28,694 bases of DNA from Lachnospiraceae bacterium. GTDB taxonomy: Bacteria > Bacillota > Clostridia > Lachnospirales > Lachnospiraceae. Under the pieces are notes generated by a model. It was given only the letters and a program-made list of their open reading frames with translations, had not been told where the DNA came from and did no database searches. Of the stretch, positions 16,074 to 23,410 are shown one piece after another. The stretch covers positions 1-28,694 of the forward strand of contig CAADTP010000017.1 in assembly GCA_900751995.1 (NCBI GenBank), given 5' to 3'. Every line of letters starts with the position of its first letter. Within the stretch, counting starts at the first letter, position 1. A program made the position numbers and the translations under genes.

Positions 16074-17105
16074 ATGGAAAAGATATATCTGACAAAGCTT
16101 GCACCAAACTGTGGCTGTGCTGCCAAAGTCGGTCCCGGCACACTGGCGGGAGTGCTCTGCAAACTGCCGAAATTTCACAATGAACATCTTCTGGTTGGAA
16201 CAGAAACCTCAGATGATGCGGCTGTCTATAAGATCTCAGATGATCTGGCAATGATCCAGACTCTTGATTTCTTTACACCGGTGGCAGATGATCCCTACGA
16301 TTTCGGACAGATTGCAGCAGCTAATGCATTAAGTGATGTGTATGCCATGGGTGGAGAACCGAAGACAGCATTGAATATTGTGGCTTTTCCGAAAGAAATG
16401 GATACAGAGATCCTGGGTGAGATTCTTAAGGGAGGTGCTGACAAAGTACTGGAGGCAGGCGCAGTCCTTGCAGGCGGTCATACGATCCAGGACGACACAC
16501 CGAAGTATGGACTGAGCGTCACTGGGTTTGTAGATCCGGAGAAATTCTGGAAGAACTATGGAGCACAGACAGGAGACAGACTGATCCTGACCAAGCCACT
16601 TGGAACAGGAATCGTCAATACTGCGATCAAGGCCGATCTTGTATCGGAGAGAGCAAGGGAAGCAGCTCTTCGTTCCATGAAGACGCTGAATAAATATGCA
16701 TGTGATATTTTGAGAAAGTACACAGTTCATGCATGCACCGATGTGACAGGGTTTGGTCTTGGCGGTCATGGCACAGAGATGGCAGATGGCAGTCAGAAGA
16801 CACTGGTCATTAATACCGAAGCCCTGCCGGTACTTCCGGATGTGGAGGAGTATGCATCCATGGGGCTGATCCCCGGCGGAGCATATCGTAACCGGGAATT
16901 TGCAGATAAATCAGGATATCAGAGCAGCGCGCAGCTTTGGAGAGAGGATCTTGTGTTTGATCCGCAGACATCCGGAGGACTTCTGGCAGCAGTCCCGGCA
17001 GAAGAAGCGGAGAAGCTTCTCGCCGAACTAAAAGAGCTTAATCTGCCCTGTGCAATGATCGGAGAGGTTATTGACAGACAGGAGTACGCATTGCAGATTC
17101 GATAA
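16074..17105 (+). CDS. selD: Selenide, water dikinase SelD
   Basis: SelD makes selenophosphate from selenide and ATP, the selenium donor for selenocysteine, 2-selenouridine in tRNA, or the selenium cofactor of some molybdenum hydroxylases. The 343-aa protein has APNCGCAAKVGPGTL at 10-24 with C13, C15 and K18; the catalytic loop uses Cys where several Clostridia and other bacteria have Sec. SDDAAVY, GGHTIQDDTPKYGLSVTG and GLGGHGTEMADGS are the ATP/Mg-binding blocks of the family. The ribosome binding site GAAGGGGG is about 11 nt from the ATG. No selA, selB, selC or ybbB is in the window. It is odd next to a Cys-type formate dehydrogenase locus that does not need selenium. Confidence 0.93.
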   Translation: MEKIYLTKLAPNCGCAAKVGPGTLAGVLCKLPKFHNEHLLVGTETSDDAAVYKISDDLAMIQTLDFFTPVADDPYDFGQIAAANALSDVYAMGGEPKTALNIVAFPKEMDTEILGEILKGGADKVLEAGAVLAGGHTIQDDTPKYGLSVTGFVDPEKFWKNYGAQTGDRLILTKPLGTGIVNTAIKADLVSERAREAALRSMKTLNKYACDILRKYTVHACTDVTGFGLGGHGTEMADGSQKTLVINTEALPVLPDVEEYASMGLIPGGAYRNREFADKSGYQSSAQLWREDLVFDPQTSGGLLAAVPAEEAEKLLAELKELNLPCAMIGEVIDRQEYALQIR

Positions 17106-17168
17106 CGGTAAGTTATCGGTAATAGCAACAAGTTTGTTAATTAAATATCGAACTTTTTTGAAATTGTG

Positions 17169-17197
17169 TTGAGAATCTTTGTGGAAAATGCTATAAT
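17169..17197 (+). promoter_or_regulatory. Strong promoter of the formate/nitrite channel gene
   Basis: TTGAGA (17169-17174) and perfect TATAAT (17192-17197) are 17 bp apart, with an extended -10 TG (17189-17190). The transcript would start near 17204 and have a leader of about 90 nt. Confidence 0.8.
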
Positions 17198-17216
17198 AAA
17201 TTCACACAATATGCGG

Positions 17217-17274
17217 AGGATATATTGAATTATCACAACGATTTGGTGATTAAACCATAAATACAATATATCCT
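17217..17274 (+). promoter_or_regulatory. Structured leader of the formate/nitrite channel gene
   Basis: AGGATATATTG (17217-17227) is matched exactly by CAATATATCCT (17264-17274). Inside, ATCAC (17232-17236) pairs with GTGAT (17246-17250). No T run follows, so it is not a simple terminator. The true ribosome binding site (GGGAGGT, just before the ATG at 17295) is outside the stem, while a decoy-like GGAGGA at its foot is partly inside. It could be an mRNA-stability hairpin, a regulatory RNA, or a DNA operator pair. Confidence 0.55.
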
Positions 17275-17294
17275 GGGAAAGGGAGGTATTTTTT

Positions 17295-18053
17295 ATGAAT
17301 CACGAGGATGTACAGAAAGTATCAAATGCGGCAAATGCAAAGATCACTCTGCTTCAGAATAATTTTCTGAAGTATTTTATGAGAGCGGTCATGGCAGGAT
17401 TCTTCATTGTGGTGGCAATGATCTTTTCCAATGTGGTCGGCAATGTTTTTGCCGGAGCAGAGGAACCGGCGTGGGGTAAGTTCCTCGGAGCAATCGTGTT
17501 CTCAATTGCCGTTCTTCTGATCTCAATGGTTGGAGGAGAACTCTTTACCGGAAACAACCTGGTTATGGCGTTTGGAGCTTATGACAAGAAGGTAAGCTGG
17601 GGAGATGCCGGTAAGGTGTGGGTTGTAAGCTACATAGGAAACTTTGTGGGATGCCTGATCCTGTCTCTTATCTTTGTATGGGCAGGAGCTTCAGGAACCG
17701 GAGATTATTTTGCCGGATTTATCGGAAACAAGCTTGCAATCCCGGCAGGCCAGATGTTTTTCCGTGCTGTTTTGTGTAACTTCTTTGTATGTCTTGGGGT
17801 ACTTTGCGGAATCAAGTTAAAGAGTGAGACTGCAAAGTTTTTGATGATCGTTATGTGTATTGCAGGTTTTGTTGTCAGTGGATTTGAGCACTGTGTTGCA
17901 AATATGGGTATTTTTGTGACTGCGGGTTTCCTGGTACCGGGACTTTCCATTGGTGCAATGTTCAAGAGCATGGTGATCGTCACACTGGGAAATATGGTTG
18001 GCGGTGCAGTTCTTCTTGCATGGCCGCTTAGAAAGATGAGTGCAGATCAATAA
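17295..18053 (+). CDS. Formate/nitrite transporter (FNT) family channel
   Basis: A 252-aa membrane protein of the FocA/NirC/HSC family, pentameric channels for formate, nitrite or hydrosulfide. Six hydrophobic segments are visible at roughly 28-50, 62-84, 105-130, 150-178, 184-206 and 222-245. FTGNNLVMAFG and GFEHCVANMG (with the central conserved His) are family landmarks. With a formate dehydrogenase locus 11 kb upstream, formate import or export is the likely task, but the subfamily cannot be fixed by eye. It has a strong promoter and a structured leader. topB starts 1 nt after its stop, so the two are probably cotranscribed. Confidence 0.9.
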   Translation: MNHEDVQKVSNAANAKITLLQNNFLKYFMRAVMAGFFIVVAMIFSNVVGNVFAGAEEPAWGKFLGAIVFSIAVLLISMVGGELFTGNNLVMAFGAYDKKVSWGDAGKVWVVSYIGNFVGCLILSLIFVWAGASGTGDYFAGFIGNKLAIPAGQMFFRAVLCNFFVCLGVLCGIKLKSETAKFLMIVMCIAGFVVSGFEHCVANMGIFVTAGFLVPGLSIGAMFKSMVIVTLGNMVGGAVLLAWPLRKMSADQ

Positions 18054-18054
18054 T

Positions 18055-20100
18055 ATGAGTAAGGCTTTATATATTGCAGAGAAACCGAGCGTCGCTCAGG
18101 AATTTGCAAAAGCATTAAAAATTAACGGACAGAGAAAAGACGGATACCTGGAATCAGAAGATTCTATCGTGACCTGGTGTGTAGGACATCTGGTCACGAT
18201 GAGTTATCCCGAAAAATATGACATCAAGTACAAAAGGTGGAGTTTTGATACCCTGCCTTTTTTGCCGCGTGAATTTAAGTACGAGGTGATCCCGGGGGTT
18301 CAGAAACAGTTTGACATTGTGAAAAGGCTTCTGAACCGGCCGGATGTAGAGACCATTTATGTGTGTACCGACTCCGGACGTGAGGGAGAATATATCTATC
18401 GTCTGGTAGCACAGATGGCGGGCGTGAAGGATAAGGATCAGAGACGTGTCTGGATCGATTCTCAGACAGAAGAAGAGATTTTAAGGGGAATCCGTGAGGC
18501 GAGGGAACTGTCAGCTTATGACAATCTGGCGAACTCTGCTTATCTCCGGGCCAAGGAGGATTATCTTATGGGGATCAATTTTTCCAGGGTGCTTACACTG
18601 CGCTATGGAAACAGTGTCTCCAATTATCTGAATACGAAATATCAGGCGATCGCAGTAGGAAGGGTCATGACCTGTGTTCTTGGGATGGTCGTGCGCAGGG
18701 AGCGGGAGATCCGCTGCTTTGTCAAGACACCGTTTTATCGCGTGATCTCCGGAATTGCTCTGGAGGGTGAGAAGTTTGATGGGGAATGGCGGGCAATGGA
18801 AGGAAGCCGGTATTTTAAGTCTCCTTATCTGTATAAGGAAAACGGCTTCAAAGAAAGAAAACACGCACAGGAACTGATCGATTTCTTAAATAAGGAGCAG
18901 CCGCTTAAGTGCTGTGTCGAGAAGATCGAGCGTAAGAGAGAAAACAAAAATCCACCGCTTCTTTTTAACCTGGCGGAGCTTCAGAACGTATGCTCTAAGC
19001 TGTTCAAGATCAGCCCGGATGAGACTTTGAAGATCGTCCAGGAATTATATGAGAAGAAGCTGGTCACATATCCAAGGACGGATGCCAGAGTGCTTTCCAC
19101 GGCAGTATCGAAAGAAATTTACAAAAATATCGCAGGTCTTCGCAGTTATTCCGCAATTGGAAATGCCGCAGAAGAAATTCTGCAGATGGGAAGCTGCAAA
19201 AGCATTGCAAAGACACGGTATGTCAATGATAAGCAGATCACAGATCATTATGCGATCATTCCGACCGGTCAGGGACTGAATGTGCTTGGCAGGCTTTCAC
19301 TTACGTCGCAGAGAGTTTATGAGACGATCGTGCGCCGTTTTCTGTGCATTTTCTGTCCTCCGGCAGTCTATCAGAAGGTCAGTCTGGTGACAGAGATGCA
19401 GAAGGAGAAGTTTTTTTCAAGCTTTAAGGTACTTCAGGAAGAAGGATATCTTAAATATGCGGTGAATTCTTTTGCCCGCCGAAATACAGGTGGAACACAG
19501 GATACAGAAAAAAGTGACAGTGAGGATGTTTCCTGTGATGCACAGCTTCTGGCTGCATTGCATAAGCTCAAAAAGGGTGATATACTGGATGTAGATTCGC
19601 TGGAGATTAAGGAAGGCGAAACTTCACCGCCAAAACGTTATAATTCAGGTTCTATGATCCTTGCAATGGAGAATGCAGGACAGCTCATCGAAGATGAAGA
19701 ACTGCGTGCACAGATCAAGGGAAGCGGGATTGGAACCAGTGCGACCAGGGCAGAGATATTGAAGAAGCTTTTTTCTATCAAATACCTTTCGCTTAATAAG
19801 AAGACACAGGTGATCACGCCGACGCTTCTGGGAGAAATGATCTTTGATGTGGTGAACTGTTCGATCCGGCAGCTTCTGAATCCGGAGCTGACTGCAAGCT
19901 GGGAAAAGGGACTGAACTATGTCGCAGAGGGAAGTATCACGCCGCAGGAATATATGGATAAGCTGGAACATTTTGTCCGGATCCGTACGGATCAGGTAGA
20001 GCAGAGCAATTATCAGTATGCGTTGCGGCAGTTTTTTGATGCGGCGGCGGTTAATTATCAGAAGAAACAGACAACGTCAAAACGAGGAGGAAATACCTGA
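18055..20100 (+). CDS. topB: DNA topoisomerase III
   Basis: A type IA topoisomerase that cuts one strand and decatenates DNA. The 681-aa protein begins MSKALYIAEKPSVAQEF (Toprim start), continues with CTDSGREGEYIYR, the TopB form of the Toprim metal site, and has the active-site tyrosine Y339 in LVTYPRTDARVL. GIGTSATRAEIL and LNKKTQVITPT are also characteristic. The ATG at 18055 is preferred over an upstream ATG at 18040 that would overlap the channel gene and add MQINN. It ends directly against the next ATG (20101). No zinc-finger tail is seen. Tn916-like elements often carry TopB relatives, but nothing else here suggests a mobile setting, so a chromosomal copy is more likely. Confidence 0.92.
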   Translation: MSKALYIAEKPSVAQEFAKALKINGQRKDGYLESEDSIVTWCVGHLVTMSYPEKYDIKYKRWSFDTLPFLPREFKYEVIPGVQKQFDIVKRLLNRPDVETIYVCTDSGREGEYIYRLVAQMAGVKDKDQRRVWIDSQTEEEILRGIREARELSAYDNLANSAYLRAKEDYLMGINFSRVLTLRYGNSVSNYLNTKYQAIAVGRVMTCVLGMVVRREREIRCFVKTPFYRVISGIALEGEKFDGEWRAMEGSRYFKSPYLYKENGFKERKHAQELIDFLNKEQPLKCCVEKIERKRENKNPPLLFNLAELQNVCSKLFKISPDETLKIVQELYEKKLVTYPRTDARVLSTAVSKEIYKNIAGLRSYSAIGNAAEEILQMGSCKSIAKTRYVNDKQITDHYAIIPTGQGLNVLGRLSLTSQRVYETIVRRFLCIFCPPAVYQKVSLVTEMQKEKFFSSFKVLQEEGYLKYAVNSFARRNTGGTQDTEKSDSEDVSCDAQLLAALHKLKKGDILDVDSLEIKEGETSPPKRYNSGSMILAMENAGQLIEDEELRAQIKGSGIGTSATRAEILKKLFSIKYLSLNKKTQVITPTLLGEMIFDVVNCSIRQLLNPELTASWEKGLNYVAEGSITPQEYMDKLEHFVRIRTDQVEQSNYQYALRQFFDAAAVNYQKKQTTSKRGGNT

Positions 20101-20769
20101 ATGTTAAAAGATTTTACAATTTCAAATCTGCTGGATTTAAATGAGACGATCGCAGGGGAATTATTCGAAGGAAAAACCTATCCGTGGGAAGTGCTTCCGG
20201 AGATTGGAGATTTTATTCTGAAGCTTGGCAAGACTCTGGATCTACAGGAATATGACTGTAAGGATGGCAATATCTGGATCGCAAAGAGTGCAAAGGTTGC
20301 ACCGACAGCATGTATCAATGGACCGGCGATCATAGGAAAGGACGCAGAAGTGCGCCATTGTGCATTTATTCGCGGAAATGCCATCGTAGGTGAGGGTGCT
20401 GTTGTAGGAAATTCTACAGAACTTAAGAATGCAGTACTGTTCAACAAAGTACAGGTTCCGCATTATAACTATGTAGGAGATTCTGTCCTTGGTTATAAGT
20501 CCCACATGGGAGCCGGATCCATCTGTTCTAATGTGAAATCCGACAAGAAGCTGGTTGTAGTCAAGGATGGTGAAGAAAAGATTGAGACCGGGGTTAAGAA
20601 ATTTGGCGCAATGCTTGGAGATCATGTAGAGGTTGGCTGCGGTTCTGTTCTGAACCCGGGAACTGTGATCGGAAGAAATTGCAATATTTATCCTCTTTCA
20701 CCGGTAAGAGGCTGCATTCCTGCAGACAGTATTTACAAAAATGCAGCAGAGATCGTCAAAAAGAACTGA
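20101..20769 (+). CDS. Left-handed beta-helix (hexapeptide-repeat) protein, GlmU-like
   Basis: This 222-aa protein has a short helical N-terminus and then hexapeptide repeats from about residue 60: IWIAKSAKVAPTACINGPAIIG, IRGNAIVGEGAVVGNSTELKNAVLF, and after a loop KFGAMLGDHVEVGCGSVLNPGTVIG. The pattern resembles the acetyltransferase half of GlmU and related UDP-N-acetylglucosamine pyrophosphorylase-like proteins, but the pyrophosphorylase domain is absent. It is probably an acyltransferase or a sugar-nucleotide binding protein; the substrate is unknown. Its ATG follows the topB stop with no gap, and its ribosome binding site GAGGAGG lies inside topB, so translation is coupled. Confidence 0.8.
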   Translation: MLKDFTISNLLDLNETIAGELFEGKTYPWEVLPEIGDFILKLGKTLDLQEYDCKDGNIWIAKSAKVAPTACINGPAIIGKDAEVRHCAFIRGNAIVGEGAVVGNSTELKNAVLFNKVQVPHYNYVGDSVLGYKSHMGAGSICSNVKSDKKLVVVKDGEEKIETGVKKFGAMLGDHVEVGCGSVLNPGTVIGRNCNIYPLSPVRGCIPADSIYKNAAEIVKKN

Positions 20770-20778
20770 TCGTGACGT

Positions 20779-21534
20779 TTAACGGTAGAACAGGATCTGC
20801 CGGAGGATCACCAGAAGGATGATGTGCACCGGATAAAACAGATAAAAAAAGTATTTCGCGGCTTTTCCCTGGATAAAGCCGCGTTTTCCATTGTACATAT
20901 TAATGGAAATAAAGGAAAAACACATTTTCCACTCATAATTCATCCAGAGAGTGCTGACAAGTGCCTGCTGGAACTTCTGGGTACGGAGCAGATACATGAT
21001 CAGGATCAGAAGAAAGCCATGCCAGCTGTAATCTGCGTGTAAAACAAAAGAGAAACCGAAGAGTCCGGCAATACATAACAACTGCAGCAGTGGCTTCTCC
21101 CACAGAGCTTCCAGCGCACAGAGTCCAAGATAACCCAGAAATAAGGTAAAAAATACATTCTGTGTATCCGGGTAATGCCAGGTATTGCTGAACATGAAAT
21201 TCCATGGGATTTCTGAGATCAATGCAAAGAGAAGCAGGTTCTGTCCGTATTTCCGGCGGCTGTGTGTGTGCAGGAATCCTTCCATCAAAAGAAAGCAGAA
21301 GATTGGAAAGGCAGATCTGCCAATGTCCCGGACAATACGGTACCAGGTGATCTCAGTGGAACCGATGGTAAAAAGAACCCGAAGCGCGGGCTTATAGTTG
21401 GCAAGGATCAGAACTCCGGTATGATCGATCAGCATCAGAATGCAGGCAAGAAGCTTAAGGGCACTGCCGCTTAAGACCTGAAATCTTGCCGGAAAAATAC
21501 TCGGAGGTAATGTCGGCTGTGTGCAGGTAGTCAT
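20779..21534 (-). CDS. TraX-like integral membrane protein
   Basis: A 251-aa protein with many hydrophobic segments, beginning after a short cytoplasmic tail with GSALKLLACILMLIDHTG, the TraX family opening. IVRDIGRSAFPIFCFLLMEGF and LISEIPWNFMF are further family landmarks. F-plasmid TraX acetylates pilin, and the family is related to membrane acyltransferases; chromosomal copies are common in Lachnospiraceae with unknown substrate. The start at 21534 has AAGGAG about 8 nt upstream; an upstream ATG at 21576 has none. It is convergent with the beta-helix gene, 9 nt apart. A good minus-strand promoter lies at 21604-21633. Confidence 0.85.
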   Translation of the reverse strand: MTTCTQPTLPPSIFPARFQVLSGSALKLLACILMLIDHTGVLILANYKPALRVLFTIGSTEITWYRIVRDIGRSAFPIFCFLLMEGFLHTHSRRKYGQNLLLFALISEIPWNFMFSNTWHYPDTQNVFFTLFLGYLGLCALEALWEKPLLQLLCIAGLFGFSFVLHADYSWHGFLLILIMYLLRTQKFQQALVSTLWMNYEWKMCFSFISINMYNGKRGFIQGKAAKYFFYLFYPVHIILLVILRQILFYR

Positions 21535-21603
21535 AAAAATCTCCTTCGATAAAATTTTCGTGTTTTGTATGCTCATATTTTTGCATGAATGAACAATATC
21601 CTT

Positions 21604-21633
21604 ATTTTAGCATAAAACATACTATTTTACCAA
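21604..21633 (-). promoter_or_regulatory. Promoter of the TraX-like gene
   Basis: On the minus strand, TTGGTA (21633-21628) and TAAAAT (21609-21604) are 18 bp apart, with an extended -10 TG one base before the -10 box (21612-21611). The leader to the ATG at 21534 would be about 65 nt. Confidence 0.6.
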
Positions 21634-21664
21634 TCTTGTCTGGGAAAATAGGCTATGCTATATT

Positions 21665-21806
21665 GTAACTGTTCACAGGTAATATTCCGCGAGGTGTTTT
21701 GTCATCTATATGACAAAATCCCGAGACATACGAGGCAAAATGCCATCACCGAAGGTGATTTGGAATGCATTTTGACCAAGTTACTGCGAACGGAGTGAAC
21801 AGTAAC
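21665..21806. repeat. 142-bp MITE-like palindromic element with 8-bp flanks
   Basis: The ends GTAACTGTTCAC (21665-21676) and GTGAACAGTAAC (21795-21806) are inverse at 11 of 12 bases. Flanking octamers are GCTATATT (21657-21664) and GTTATATT (21807-21814), 7 of 8 identical. Inside are a perfect hairpin TTTTGTCAT/ATGACAAAA (21697-21705, 21710-21718) and a second, nested one: CAAAATGC/GCATTTTG (21736-21743, 21767-21774) enclosing ATCACC/GGTGAT (21745-21750, 21754-21759). There is no coding capacity. It reads as a non-autonomous transposable element. Confidence 0.75.
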
Positions 21807-21854
21807 GTTATATTAAAGTAATAAAGCAAATGGCGCAGGCTGGGAGGAATGTTT

Positions 21855-22619
21855 ATGGTAAACAGATGGAAAATTCAGATTCCGGAGCTGACAGGGGAGG
21901 AAGAGAGGAATCTTTATATTTATCTTCCGGATTCCTATGACTGGGATAAAGAAAGATATTATCCGGTCTTGTATATGTTTGACGGACATAACGTTTTCTT
22001 TGATTCTGATGCGACCTATGGGAAATGCTGGGGAATGAAGGAATACATGGACTATACAAACACGCAGATGATCATTGTGGCAGTCGAGTGTAACCACAGC
22101 CCGGACAATGGACGGCTTAAGGAATATGCCCCATTCAGTTTCCATGATGCAAGATGTGGAAGCATCACAGCGAAGGGCACGATCACGATGGACTGGATGG
22201 TTCACACTCTGAAACCAAAGATTGACAGAGATTTCCGGACGATCAGTGACAGGAAGCATACTTTTATCGCGGGCAGTTCCATGGGAGGCCTGATGAGTCT
22301 GTATGCAGTGACCCAGTATAACGCTGTTTTTGGAAGGGCTGCGGCACTGTCTCCGTCTGTATGGACAAGTGCTGATAAACTGGAGCAGCTGATCCGCAGG
22401 ACCAAGATCCGACAGAATACAGTGATCTACATGGATTACGGTTCTGTAGAACTGGAACAGCGCCCTAAGGTCTACAGAGATTTTGAGCGGATCGCGGCGG
22501 CATTTTTCCAGAAAAGAGCTCTTCTGGAAGTCAGAATCGTTCCGGGCGGCACACACTGCGAGGCAAGTTGGGAAAGACAGATCCCGTTTTTTATGAATAC
22601 ACTTTTGTACGAGGAATAA
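21855..22619 (+). CDS. Putative esterase of the PF00756 (esterase D-like) family
   Basis: A 254-aa alpha/beta-hydrolase without signal peptide, so cytoplasmic. YPVLYMFDGHNVF is the family's early strand and oxyanion region. The nucleophile is S142 in GSSMGG, and GGTHCEASW near the C-terminus holds the likely catalytic His. The start at 21855 is chosen because GGGAGG lies 7 nt before it; the ATG at 21849 would be only 1 nt from that site. Family members hydrolyse esters or acyl groups on sugars, siderophores or glutathione adducts; the substrate is unknown here. The next gene follows after 4 nt and is a second hydrolase, suggesting joint function. Confidence 0.85.
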   Translation: MVNRWKIQIPELTGEEERNLYIYLPDSYDWDKERYYPVLYMFDGHNVFFDSDATYGKCWGMKEYMDYTNTQMIIVAVECNHSPDNGRLKEYAPFSFHDARCGSITAKGTITMDWMVHTLKPKIDRDFRTISDRKHTFIAGSSMGGLMSLYAVTQYNAVFGRAAALSPSVWTSADKLEQLIRRTKIRQNTVIYMDYGSVELEQRPKVYRDFERIAAAFFQKRALLEVRIVPGGTHCEASWERQIPFFMNTLLYEE

Positions 22620-22623
22620 AGAG

Positions 22624-23382
22624 ATGGAAGTACAATACAAAAAAGAATACAGTCCGGCTCTTGGGCGGGATATGGAGTGCAAGATCTATGGACACAAAGG
22701 CAGACCGGTGCTTTTTATCCCATGTCAGGACGGAAGATTTTTTGACTTTGAAAATTTCCACATGACAGACACCTGGAGTCCCTGGCTGGAATCCGGTGAG
22801 GTGATGGTATTTTCTATTGACACGATCGACCAGGAAACCTGGTCAGATACAAATGGCGATCCATACTGGAGGATCCGGCGTTATGAACAGTGGCTTCAGT
22901 ATATCACGGATGAGATGGTTCCGTTTATGCGTGATATGGTCAATGAGAGGAACGGCTGGAGTGGATATCCGGGAATTATGGTGTTTGGCTGCAGTCTCGG
23001 TGCGACGCATGCGGCAAATCTGTACTTTCGAAGACCGGATCTGTTTGACCGACTGCTGGCACTGAGCGGACTTTATTCTGCAGGTTATGGTTTTGGCTCC
23101 TATATAGATGAGGTTGTTCATCGGAATTCTCTGGTGGATTTTCTTGGTGATATGTCAAAAGATGATCCGAGGATCACGCTTTATAATCTTAAGAAAGCCG
23201 TGATCTGTGTTGGACAGGGACCGTGGGAACTTCCGGATTCCACAAGACAGCTGTCTCATATCCTGGAGGAGAAGAACATCCATGCGTGGGTGGATTTCTG
23301 GGGTTATGACTGTGCCCATGACTGGTACTGGTGGTATAAGCAGGTGGAATATTTTGTCCCATACCTGCTCAAGAACGATTGA
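22624..23382 (+). CDS. Second alpha/beta-hydrolase (esterase-like)
   Basis: A 252-aa soluble protein with an alpha/beta-hydrolase plan. VLFIPCQDGRFFDFENF stands where the oxyanion loop falls, S124 in FGCSLGA is the likely nucleophile, and the His in CAHDWYWW near the C-terminus the likely base. It is distant from the esterase upstream, so this is not a recent duplication. It starts 4 nt after the preceding stop, with GAGGAA 8 nt before the ATG inside that gene. It is followed 28 nt later by an ATP-grasp gene. Substrate unknown. Confidence 0.8.
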   Translation: MEVQYKKEYSPALGRDMECKIYGHKGRPVLFIPCQDGRFFDFENFHMTDTWSPWLESGEVMVFSIDTIDQETWSDTNGDPYWRIRRYEQWLQYITDEMVPFMRDMVNERNGWSGYPGIMVFGCSLGATHAANLYFRRPDLFDRLLALSGLYSAGYGFGSYIDEVVHRNSLVDFLGDMSKDDPRITLYNLKKAVICVGQGPWELPDSTRQLSHILEEKNIHAWVDFWGYDCAHDWYWWYKQVEYFVPYLLKND

Positions 23383-23410
23383 GATAAGACGAGAAGAAAA
23401 GAGTGATATT

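Larger units (their letters stand above)
21535..21854. other. Gene-free stretch between TraX-like gene and esterase
   Basis: This 320-bp gap between divergent genes holds the TraX-side promoter and a 142-bp MITE-like repeat. After the repeat, GGGAGG (21842-21847) is the ribosome binding site of the esterase. I find no clear promoter for the esterase cluster outside or inside the repeat. Confidence 0.7.

Noticed and set aside
21813..22682. 289-codon minus-strand open frame opposite the esterase genes
   Set aside because: Covers the whole esterase in antisense and has no domain; the plus-strand gene has catalytic motifs and a ribosome binding site.
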